A stretch of DNA of 35,856 bases, taken from NCBI GenBank assembly GCA_032433595.1, contig JASWJB010000383.1, positions 1 through 35,856 of the forward strand, in the 5' to 3' direction. How positions within the stretch are numbered: the first letter of the stretch is position 1; each line of letters opens with the position of its first letter. Position numbers and translations under genes: made by a program. Positions 11,691 through 21,135 of this stretch are shown one piece after another. The stretch comes from Conoideocrella luteorostrata. Its lineage: Eukaryota > Ascomycota > Sordariomycetes > Hypocreales > Clavicipitaceae. The notes beneath the pieces are model-generated. The model searched no databases and was not told the origin of the DNA. It saw nothing but the letters and a program-made list of their open reading frames with translations.

Positions 11691-12573
11691 GAGAGAATTA
11701 CACAAACGTGCACTGCACTGCACAGCACAGCAGGAAAAGCTCTGCGCAACAGACGTAGCATGCGCAGGCTCTACGGAGTCTCATGTTCAGACTTTGCCTC
11801 CAAAGGCTAGCATTGCCGAGTCATTCCACCGCAAGGTGCATTGAGATGGGGACTGGCTGGTCTGATAATTTGACTCTGACAGGCCCTGGATTGACTTTGT
11901 CGCCCCGTGCTGCTGTGCTCCGTACTATATACCACTAATACTACTATATACTTTAGGGGAGCACAGGCCTGTGGATCGCCAGAGTCAGGCGGGACGTCTA
12001 TAACCAGCAGCGCAAAGTTTTTCCTCGTGCCATTCACCTTTAGAGGCTATAGCGCTGTAAGGGATGCTGGAATACGGGCCTCATCCCCTGCACCGCACCC
12101 CGCGGCTTGTACAGAGGGTGTATTGTTGTAATTGCGCAATAGTGGTGGGCTGCGTAACCCACAGGGCGGGGCAGCTCCTCCCCGCCGCCGAAGACAGAAA
12201 GAAAAAAAAAAACAACCCAAGAAAAGGGCTGTTGGCGCAGAAATTTCCTGTGGTCACCAGGCCAAATGCTGGCCCCAGCCAGGTGTGCTCCGTACGGTGG
12301 AGGGCGTCCCGGCGGTCCACAGTCCGCACCAGTTGGTCGACCAGAGCCAGCCGGCCCCAAACCTCTATGGGCTCGGAAGTACGACGCAGGTACTTGGGCG
12401 CAACCCACCATGCCTGTACGCCCTTTCGACTATGACACATTGAATTTTGGCGGTGGGTACCGGAGGGAGCAGGTTTCATGGACTGAGGCTGTTTAGTTTT
12501 TAGGCTGTTTGTTTTTGGGACCAAGCCGAAGCCGAAGCGCCGTGACGTGCCGCCGTGTGAAAAGGGCCAGCCA
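11691..12573. other. Gene-free interval
   Basis: No recognisable gene. The stretch has a GC-rich patch (about 12140-12190) next to an A-rich tract (about 12198-12220). Open frames of 123-174 codons overlap one another on both strands without motifs. Diverged single copies of the upstream dyad motif may occur near 11796 and 12030. Confidence 0.45.
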
Positions 12574-12580
12574 TATATAA
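12574..12580 (+). promoter_or_regulatory. Candidate TATA box for the arrestin gene
   Basis: TATATAA is followed within about 20-35 bases by a CT-rich stretch. It is the best TATA-like element upstream of the arrestin gene, but it lies about 1.14 kb before that start codon. If it is used, the transcript has a very long leader or a leader intron. Confidence 0.35.
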
Positions 12581-12599
12581 GTCGGGGGGCATGCACTCT

Positions 12600-13723
12600 C
12601 TCCAAGATCTCTCCTGGTGCCCCGGATTTTCATTATTCGAGATATGGATTACCGTAGTTGGTAGCTTGTTTACTTTTTCTCCTTTCTGAGCCGGAGCATT
12701 GACAAGCGAGCGTTCCCCTGACTTGAAGGTGCATCAGACATCACCGTACACTGTGCACTTACACACGCTTCGATCACCACTTACTCGCACCAGCAACAGC
12801 AACAGCAGCAACCAACAGCATTTCGAACTACGAGCAACGAGCAAGGCGATCTCAAAACTGAACCTCGAGCCCAACCGCCAGCATTTCAACAACGACGATA
12901 CGCACCGGGTCAAGCAGTCATCGTCAACCCATTCTCTTGCCGGGGAAGCACTCCATCCGGTGCCGCCTCGCCGCTGCAAAGAAAATTTCCCATCCATCGC
13001 CCCTTGGACCAGGCCCAAACCAGGCAATAGGTGGTGCTACCGCTAGCATCATCGGCTTGTGCTGGCTCCATCCAATCACGTCCGCGCTTTGCACTCACGG
13101 ACTTTGCTGCCCACAGACAAGTCTTGGTCCACCTACGTCAGTCTGTCACTGGTCGAATCGGGCCAAAATCGCAGAGCAGCGAAGCAGCAGCAGCAGTAGT
13201 TCGGCAATCTCCAGCCGAGCTTAAGAGGCCTTCCGCCTTGGAACAGACAGAATAGGATCGGATCGGCGAGGGGAAACAGAGAACAATAGGCGATCCGACA
13301 ACGGGAAAAGCCTGTGAGACACGGTTTTGCGACTTAACCTGTGCCCCCTCCTTTGGATGACTGCTTTTTTGGTCTTCCTGCAACAGGAGGGGTACTTGCC
13401 GTATACTTGGGGTGACATTACTTGAAGCTTATCTCTAGGATTGACATCGTCTTCTCTTCTTTCTTGGGGGGCTTTTTTTTTTCAAGGCGACTGAAGAGAC
13501 TTGCCTATTTCGACACTTCAATTTCAATACTCACTCTTTTCGAATCGAACCCGGATCATCTCCGTTCAAAAGTCTAATTCGGCGACCATACCTCCACCAC
13601 CGCTGGAGACCGATCTCGCCACCATCGGGAAGGAGCAATCGCATTGGGCTACTGCTCGGTGATCGACCTGAATACACACACATACACATACATAATCTCT
13701 CGCTGTTTCTTCCAGTAACTATC
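12600..13723 (+). other. Probable long 5' leader of the arrestin gene
   Basis: The interval contains upstream start codons, including a 6-codon frame at 12644-12664 and a 115-codon frame at 12699-13046. It also has CAA/CAG-rich runs (about 12791-12825 and 13170-13200), a CT-rich tract with a T run at about 13449-13485, and a CA-rich stretch just before the start (about 13673-13690). The 115-residue frame is low-complexity and matches nothing I know, so I treat it as leader, not as a gene. Confidence 0.4.
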
Positions 13724-15238
13724 ATGCCCCACCTCGTAACCAACTTCCTCCGCTCCTCATCGGGCAACATCTCCCAGATCAAAAAGACTGCCATCTCGCG
13801 ATCCTCCAAAAACAGCTCCCGCGCCACCTCGCGAAACAATTCCGTCAGTGCGAGCCCCTACGCCTCCGACTCCGAGGACCATGCCAATCACTCCGTCAAG
13901 ATGCCTGAGTTGGGAGATGCTCTCAAGAAGCACCGCCTATCGCTGCACTTTGGGCGCTCAAAACACGACGGCCACGGCAGCAGCTCTCAGACAAGTGCCA
14001 ATGCTGCCGCCTCCGTGGACTGGAGCATCGAAAGCCCGCCGATTGTGTTCTACGGGACGCCCGAGGAGAGCACTGGCGCCTTGATTTCCGGCTTGATGTA
14101 TATGGATGTGACCGAGGAGTCCATTGACGTGGACAGCTTCACGGCGAGCCTGAGCATGCGAGTCACCCAGAAGCGGCCGTTTCAAAACCATTGCTCCGAT
14201 TGTCAGACCAAGGTAACGGAGCTGAAGAGCTGGCAGTTTCTTGCGCATCCTGCCTCCCTGCGCCGAGGGAAGCATCAGTTTCCCTTCTCTACGCTGCTCG
14301 CAGGAGACCTCCCCGCTTCGGCTAATACACCAATCGTGTCCATATCTTACCACTTCAAGGCCGAGGCCGTGGCTGTTCGCTGTCCCAACTCATCATCCTT
14401 CCTACCCATTAAGTTCGAGCGCATCCTCGACGTGAAGCGCTCTCTGCCCGAACCACTTTATCCTCACCACTCCGTCCGCGTATTCCCTCCCACCAACATC
14501 AAGGCCAGTGCTCATTACACGTCGGTCATTCACCCCACTGGTAACAACCAGTTTACGCTGAAGCTGGACGGCCTCATGACGCACAACGAGAAGGTCAAGA
14601 CAGTTGATCTGTGGAAGCTTAAGAAAGTCACCTGGAAGCTCGAAGAGACCATCAAGACTACCTCTCCCGCTTGCGACAAGCACGCACCCAGCAGCAGCAC
14701 CACTGCCGACGAGGAACCCAAAAAGGGTATCACCCGCACTGAAACCCGCCTCCTCGGCGAGAAACAAATGCACGACGGGTGGAAGTCAGACTACACCGGA
14801 AACGATGGCATCGTCGACCTGGAGTTCGATTATACTGTCAACCCGCTCAAAGCGAATGCCAAAGATCGTAAATACGCATGCGATCTTAAAACCAATACCG
14901 AAGATGCCACGGAAATTTCTCACGCTTTGCTCATCGAGTTGATTGTATCTAAGGAATTCGCTCCGGAAGGGAAGACCCATCTTGCCGCACAGACTGGCAC
15001 GGGACGCATCTTGCGCATGCACTTTGCCGTCAATTTGACAGAATACCCTGGCCTGGGTGTCAGTTGGGACAATGAGGCGCCGCCCGTTTATCAGGATGTC
15101 CCGCCTAGCCCGCCTGGGTATCCATGCGAACCGCCGATTGAGTACGATGATTTGGAGGAGTTGGATGCTCTGAGGCAAGGATCAGGATCGGAGCCTGGAT
15201 CAAGGAGACCTTCTGCCTCTGGACGATCTGTATAATGA
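13724..15238 (+). CDS. LDB19/Art1-type alpha-arrestin
   Basis: One uninterrupted exon encodes 503 residues. The N-terminal 90 residues are Ser/Thr/Asn-rich and probably disordered. Residues 105-300 match the LDB19-type arrestin N domain: it opens with PPIVFYGTPEESTGALISG, continues with the paired-cysteine segment CSDCQTKVTELKSW, then the FPFSTLLAGDLPAS segment. A second beta-rich arrestin half runs to about residue 445. Near the C terminus are two PPxY motifs, PPVY (453-456) and PPGY (463-466), which in this family recruit WW domains of Rsp5/NEDD4 ubiquitin ligases. The expected role is as an adaptor directing ubiquitination and endocytosis of plasma-membrane transporters. The tail after residue 485 is Ser/Arg-rich and likely phosphorylated. 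The start is the first ATG of the frame, and its length fits fungal relatives. Confidence 0.88.
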
Positions 15239-15990
15239 AGAATCCGCCTTTTTTCTTACGTTTTTTCTCTTTTCGATGCGGTATGCGGCAGATGAAGATA
15301 CCACCAAGCGACTGGGCATTTTTTTTTTCAATACGTAACTTCAGTTTACTCTTACTCCTTTCTATCTGGTTTCTTGGCGTTGAGCATAAAAAGCGAATAT
15401 ACCCCGGCACATTGCTTCTCAGGAAGTGCGCATAAGGGATGAGAGTGGTACTACAGGACACGGAGGAGACTTGGATTGCGTTTACTTCGACGAATAAGTA
15501 GTACATTAGGAACTAATATAATATTATGATGTATGCACATGATGCTGCAAAGTTACGAAACGAGACGAATCCGCGCGTGACGAACCCCCCCCCCCTTCCC
15601 AAAGAAAAAAAAAACGGCAATAAAATATTATGAATGAGTCGTCGTTCCTTCACTGCTATGTTTATCTGATAATCATGTATGTCCTAAAAAGCGGCCGCGT
15701 TTGGTAAGGAGTTCGGCATTGAGGATAGTTTCATATCTCGCCAAAACCAATTTTGGCTGCTGATATTTCCAACGAAAGGGCCTGATTGAAGAGGATGTGT
15801 TGAGAAGGCAGCACGCTCATTGCATGTGCTATTACAAGGGAGGGGAGACAGGACAACGTTCGGCTAGACAGAGAGAGAGGTTCAACCTTTCAATCCGATA
15901 GTCTTACGTGCTTGCTTATCTATCATCTGATTACTCACTCAGATGGCTGCCAGTCTCTGAATCCGAGGTCCATGACTCAAAAATCGAAAC
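15239..15990. other. Intergenic interval between convergent genes
   Basis: This is the shared 3' flank of the arrestin gene (plus) and the oxidase gene (minus). It holds T-rich tracts just after the arrestin stop, an 11-base C run at about 15585-15595 followed by an A run, and an AATAAA at about 15619-15624 that could serve polyadenylation. No gene is seen. Confidence 0.55.
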
Positions 15991-17297
15991 TTACAGTCTC
16001 GCGAGAGGGCCGTCCTTTGAGATTACCCCGAGACACGAGGGCGTTATATCGGCAACGCTCTTGCAGCCGCATAACTGCATGCAGTGTTTGAACTCGGTGT
16101 AGAGAATATCGAGAGTCTTGGTAGCCCCCGCTTCTCCATCATACTGGTAATACACGCTTGTTAGCTTTCTTTCTTTCTGACCTTCACTTTTCTGTTCATC
16201 AAAGCCCAAATACTAGTACTACTACATACCGCGAGGCCCCAGATGATCGGCCGTCCAATCCACACGCACTTTGCCCCCAGAGCGAGGGCTTTGAAAATAT
16301 CCGTTCCGCTCCGGATCCCACCGTCAATGTGCACGTCGATCTTGCCGTTGGCGGCGTCGACACACTCCCGGAGCACGTCGATAGTTGCTGGCGTCTGGTC
16401 GAGCTGCCTCCCTCCGTGGTTGCTCACGATGACGCCGTCGCAGCCATAATGGACCGCCAGCTGCACATCCTCAGCGGTCAGGACGCCCTTGATCCAGATC
16501 TGCATGCTGGTCACGCTGCGCAGCCAGGGGATCTCCCGCGCCCAGCTGTGCGAGCTGGAGTTGAAGGACGTGAAGCCGCCGTCGTGGGTCTGCGCCCGGA
16601 TGGCCTCCGAGGTCCTCTCCAGCATGGGCAGCGCCAGGCCCTCCGGCGTCCTGAAGTCGTTCCTCACCTCGCTGTACCGCACGCCCAACACGGGGCTGTC
16701 GGCCGTCAGGAGCACGGCCGCGCAGCCGGCCCTCTCGGCGCGCTGGATGATGCGAAGCTGCGCGGAGCGGTCTTGCATCGTGTACAGCTGCATCGCGTGC
16801 TGCAGAGGAGCAGCAACAGGAGGAGGAGGTCCCGCCTCACGCCCCGCGGCGCGAACCTCCTCGACGGCGTGGTTCGAGAAGGACGAGACGCCCATGTGAA
16901 TCCCGCGCTTGGCGCAGGCCCTGCTCGTGGCGAGCTCCCCGTCCGGATGGGCCATGGCCTGGATCCCAGCCGGCGACACGCACAGCGGGAACGCGATTTT
17001 CTGCCCGAACACCGAGACCGATGTATCTGTCTGGGATACGTCGACTAGGACACGAGGCCGCAGCCGGTACTTGGAGTATGCTGTCGAGTTCTCCGCCACG
17101 GTGACTTGGTCGCCTGAGCCGGCATCATAGAACTCTGGGGGAGCGGCGATGATCGCGCCGCCGTCAGTAATCATTCATATTCTCTGATCTGGGGGCTGCT
17201 GTAACTCACCTCGAGCGGTGACGGCGAGTTTTCTCGCGGCTGCTGCTTTGACATCATTCACGTTGAGGATCAATTCCTGATTGGTTTTGGACGTCAT
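15991..17297 (-). CDS. FMN-dependent 2-hydroxy-acid oxidase/dehydrogenase
   Basis: Three exons (17297-17210, 17134-16230, 16143-15991) encode 381 residues. The introns of 75 and 86 nt have GTGAGT and GTATGT donors, CTGAC and CTAAC branch points and CAG acceptors, and both joins restore the family sequence (TAREFYDAGSGD and GRPIIWGLAYDGEAG). The family oxidises L-2-hydroxy acids such as lactate, glycolate or mandelate to 2-oxo acids with FMN. Visible landmarks are the N-terminal YRLRPRVL, QLY near 147, Lys245 (WIKG), the catalytic SNHGGRQ (His269, Arg272), the FMN-phosphate motif DGGIRSGTD (300-308) and GRP. The protein ends in Ala-Arg-Leu, a valid type-1 peroxisomal signal, so I expect peroxisomal location and an oxidase more than a cytochrome-linked enzyme. 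A Pro/Ala/Gly-rich insertion (about 126-141) is unusual. Exact substrate is unknown. Confidence 0.9.
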
Positions 17298-18151
17298 TGT
17301 GATGACTTCTGGGCTATGAGAGGACGAGACTAGAAAGGGATTTTTTATTCCTAGCTTCAAAACATAGGGACTGAATGAGTATTCGAACGTGTCCGCAGTC
17401 AATAAGTCCCTCTTCCCCCTCCGGTGAGGTCAATCGGCGTTGGCATCGATTAGAGCATGCACAGCGTGCGGCAAACGGTCCGATCTCGCAGCAGGAACAG
17501 CCAGTCGGCACAAGAGTCTGCTTTCCACTCCACACGGTTGAAGAGCTAGCTAGTTGGTTATGCTTTAGGTGCAGATACTGGCCCACTGTGATGGCTGCAC
17601 AAAGCTGAGGGGCAGCAGGGCGACATGTCGGCAGGTAAGGACGCGGAGGAGGGAATGGCTCTTTGTTCGCGACTGACATGCTGGCCGTGAACTGTGAAAG
17701 GTTGAAGAAGACGCAAAATTGTTATGATTATGACTGCAGGATACTGGAGAACACATAGCTACAGCTGAAAATTAGTTGTGGGACCCCGGACATATTGGTC
17801 GCGGGAGGACCGGCAATTAAAGCGAACCAAGATGTTGAACCAAGATGTTGAAGTTGAAGTATGCTGAGGAGGCTGTGATTTGGAGTCACGCCTCCTCTTT
17901 GACGGCTCAACGACATGCTGGCGCCTTTGCGTCACAACCCAGACCGGAGCAAGTTCAAATCAAAGCACAGCACAGCACAGCACAGCACAGCACAGCACAG
18001 CACAGCACAGCACAGTACAGCACAGCACGGCAATGCAATAGACAATATCTAGTAAGTTTATGTTCGTGCGTAATGCATCCATGCATCCCATCATTAACAT
18101 GAGTATCCAACATCAGCCAATTTTTCCTCCCTCTTCGAGCTGCAATCCCAT
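17298..18151. other. Upstream region of the oxidase and 3' flank of the protease
   Basis: Both neighbours are on the minus strand, so this holds the oxidase promoter and the protease 3' end. An in-frame ATG at 17402 would add 35 residues to the oxidase, but the start at 17297 fits the family better. A (CACAG)n tract lies at 17966-18028. No other gene is seen. Confidence 0.5.
17966..18028. repeat. (CACAG)n microsatellite
   Basis: Twelve head-to-tail pentamers, one of them TACAG, followed by a degenerate CACGG. It lies about 120 bp beyond the protease stop codon. Confidence 0.93.
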
Positions 18152-20968
18152 CTACGCATATTTGATGGTGAAGGGCGGGGTAATACTCTTATCCCAGTCC
18201 TTCTTGTTCGTTTGATTGCCGTACAGCCTTAAAGCCTTGACAACGATCTTGTACGTGCCGGCCGGGGCGTACTTGTTGTCGCTGAGCTTGCCGTCCCAGT
18301 CCAGACTGTCCTGACCTCGCGGCACGTACTCGGAGGGAGAAGAGCTCATCTGGCCCAGAGGTTTCTTGCAAGTTCCATTCCCGGAGACGGGCACAACGTG
18401 ATATTGGAAGACGGGGCTGCCCAATACGGGCGCAAATGCCACGGTGGGCAGGACAAAACCGCTCTTGTCGGAGCCGGGCCGAGGAAGGGTGAACTCAGTG
18501 TTGGGAGCAACAGGCTTCAGCTCCTTGTCGCCGACCTTGGCAATCCAGGTGGAGTTCTTCTCTAGGACGACGTGGTCGTGCAGAGAACCGACGAGCCCCT
18601 GGTACGGGAGTGACAGGGAAGTGCCATCCGTGCCGTTGATTCGCACATACCCGGACCAAACGGGGAGTCGGCTGCCGTCAAGAGCGGGCGGCGTGGCCAA
18701 AACCTCCACGGTGACTTTGTCGCCCTTCTTCAGAGTGACTTTGTTTTCGCTGAACTTGAGGGTGGCTGAATCGGTGACGAACTCGCCCGGGAAGGGGTTG
18801 ACTGAGTTGGCGCCCTGCTTGAGCGTAACTGTGGTCAGGGCGGGCACGTACGAAATGTCATAGGAGACTTCGTCGTTGCCCCCGTTCGTGAGGGTGAAGT
18901 TCTTGCTCTTGGCAAAATAGGTCGTTTCGTTAAATGACAGGCTTGCCGGCTCTAGAAGGGTGGTCGCAAAGGCTGCATCGTACGCCTGCACCATACCGCC
19001 GCCTTGCTGGGGAACAGGGGCCAAAGCGTTGTAGAACCGGGCGCCGTCGTTGAACACTTGGGGATTGGCATTGGCGGAGAGAAGGTTGCGGAGAAGGATT
19101 GGATCGTTCGTTCCGCGAGCTTCGGCGAGGAGGGCGTAGATGGAAGCGGTAAGAGGGCAGGACATGGAGGTGCCGCTGAGAACGGCGTAGCTGCCCTTTG
19201 CTGTTGGGTAGGTAGAGAGGATCTGGCCGCCGGGGGCTCCGAACTGAGGCTTGACATCCATATTCCAGGTTGGACCCCAGGTAGTGAAGTAAGTCAGACC
19301 GCCGCCAGTGGCCGGGTTGTCAATGTTCTTGACAGAAAGCTTTGTATCCAAAACAGATCCAAGAGTAACAGTCACCTTCTTGCCAGCCTTGAGCTGCTCG
19401 ATCCAAGCCTCGCCGGTTTTCTTCTCGGTAAAGCCAACACCCTTCACAGTCGGCACGACCAACGCCTTCAAACTCAAGAACGTAGGTGGAGCATCGGCAT
19501 TGTTGTAGAGCAGGAAGTACTTGGCTCCCTTGGCCGCTGCATTGTTTACTTTCTGATCGTTATTGCACGTTCCGCGACGTGCCAGCACAACATACTTGCT
19601 TAAATCGGGAGTGTTGTCCGGAAGGGGGCTGCACAGGTCAGCGGCGGCACTCGTGTCGTAGCTCGCAGCCCAGAGGGGCAAGGTGACGTCGAACACGTTG
19701 GGGTTTCCGAGGACGTAGGAGAACTCCTGTGGCTCTTTGCCCTCCACGGTCGCGTTGCCGTAGTAGACGAGGGTTGGTGTGATGACGTTCTGGTAGGCTG
19801 CAATGGCAGCCACATGCTCGCCAGAGGAGCCGGAACTCGCGAAGAATATGCCCGACTTGCCTTCATTGCCGGCTGAGATGGTGACGATCACACCCTTGTC
19901 CACAATTCGGCTCGCGGCTACCGCCCAAGCATTCTGCGTCCAGCCGTTGGGTCCGCCGATGGACAAGGTGATGATGTTCGCTCCGTCCGCATATGCCCGG
20001 TTCATAGCTGCGATGAGTATATCTGTCGAGACGCTACCGTCGCAACCGAACACCCGGTATGCCGACAACGTCGTGCCGGGAGCGCCACCAGAAAACCCAA
20101 ATTTTGCATCGCGCGCAGCGATAATACCAGCGACTGAGGAGAGATCAGTACAGTGACGAAACGTGTGCGAAAAGGAGGCATACCGTGCGATCCGTGCCCA
20201 TTGCAGTCCATGGGATCCTCGTCAGGGACAGGCGTATTTGTGCCGTCGTATTTATCTCCAACAAAGTCATGGCCCTTTACAATTAAACAGCCCTGGCCGT
20301 AGCATCCGCCCAGAGAAGGGTGCTTGTAATCGATCTGCAGTTTGGTTGAGTCAGCCTGCCTGTTTTGTCTCCCCAGGTCATCTCGCTACGAGGATGCGGA
20401 TCCAGACTCACACCAGTGTCAATAACCGCCACATGAATGCCCTTGCCGGTGTATCCCTTGGCTCGCAGCTTATCAATCTGCGTCATGACATGCGGCGAAA
20501 AGGTATCCGCGGTGGAATTGTCCCGCGAGGCAAGGCTGTTGCTGCTGGTTGGGTTTCCGGCCCAGTGCACCTCGGTTTCAGGGATATTGTGCAGCTTGAT
20601 CGGCCACACCGTCTTCACCGCTGGGAGCGCAGCCAGCTTGTTGACAACGACTTCAGCGTTCTCCACGTCATGAAGCTGAACGGAAACACCCTTGAATAGG
20701 TCATAGTCCAAGGTCATTCGCACATCTCCGTTTTTCTTGATTGAGTCCAGAACGGGAGCTTTGTCCTGATCGCCACCAGGTCAGTACGTTGCTGAACATT
20801 CCTCTCATCGATCAAGAGTTTGCGCCGAGTATCCAATGGATGGACGCCTGACATACATACCTGGTTGTCCTCAAACTCAAAAATGAAGGCCCCGGGAACA
20901 ACACTGGCGGCGACTACGGCCGAGTAGGCAGCCACCAGCAGTGGCGCGACTGATCCGAAGCGCACCAT
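18152..20968 (-). CDS. Secreted subtilisin-like serine protease with PA insert
   Basis: Four exons (20968-20861, 20765-20412, 20334-20184, 20133-18152) encode 864 residues. Introns of 95, 77 and 50 nt have GTATGT, GTGAGT and GTATGC donors with CTGAC/CTGAT branch points. Residues 1-21 form a signal peptide; an inhibitor-I9-like propeptide follows (to about 130). The catalytic triad is Asp152 (AVIDTG), His201 (GHGSHVAG) and Ser527 (SGTSMSCP), with oxyanion Asn294 (SAGNEG). A PA-type insert spans about 366-461, and a Fn3-like C-terminal region follows from about 600. The architecture is that of the large bacterial-type Vpr/C5a-peptidase-like subtilases found in fungi, including the Pr1C class of insect pathogens as I recall it. 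It should be an extracellular endopeptidase for protein nutrition or host cuticle. The first two exon joins fall right around the Asp and His motifs. Confidence 0.92.
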
Positions 20969-21126
20969 ACTGGTATCCTCGCTCTCTTGAAATAGGGTCG
21001 AAGTCGGGGGAGTTCAGGATATCAACGAAAGTAAAGAGCTCCGAAGACTCAGCAAAACGGAACGGGGCGGCTCAAAGGACGTGGACTGTCGCCGTAGTGT
21101 CATGGATGCGACATGGGAACGGCGAG

Positions 21127-21135
21127 ATTATTATA
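21127..21135 (-). promoter_or_regulatory. Candidate TATA element of the protease gene
   Basis: Read on the minus strand this is TATAATAAT, about 160 bases before the protease start codon. The distance and AT-rich core suit a fungal promoter. There is no other support. Confidence 0.35.

Noticed and set aside
12081..12605. A 174-codon minus-strand frame
   Set aside because: It includes a poly-Phe run from an A-rich tract and overlaps three plus-strand frames, which is not typical coding.
16158..17048. A 296-codon open frame on the plus strand opposite the oxidase gene
   Set aside because: It is antisense to conserved oxidase codons in GC-rich DNA, has no motif of its own, and is best explained as a shadow.
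17966..18028. Possible CRISPR-like or satellite array
   Set aside because: The unit is only 5 bp with no spacers, so it is a plain microsatellite.
19004..19603. A 199-codon plus-strand frame opposite the protease
   Set aside because: It lies wholly within the conserved subtilase coding region and has no recognisable domain.
20163..20699. A 178-codon plus-strand frame opposite protease exons 2-3
   Set aside because: It spans protease introns and exons in antisense, with no independent support.
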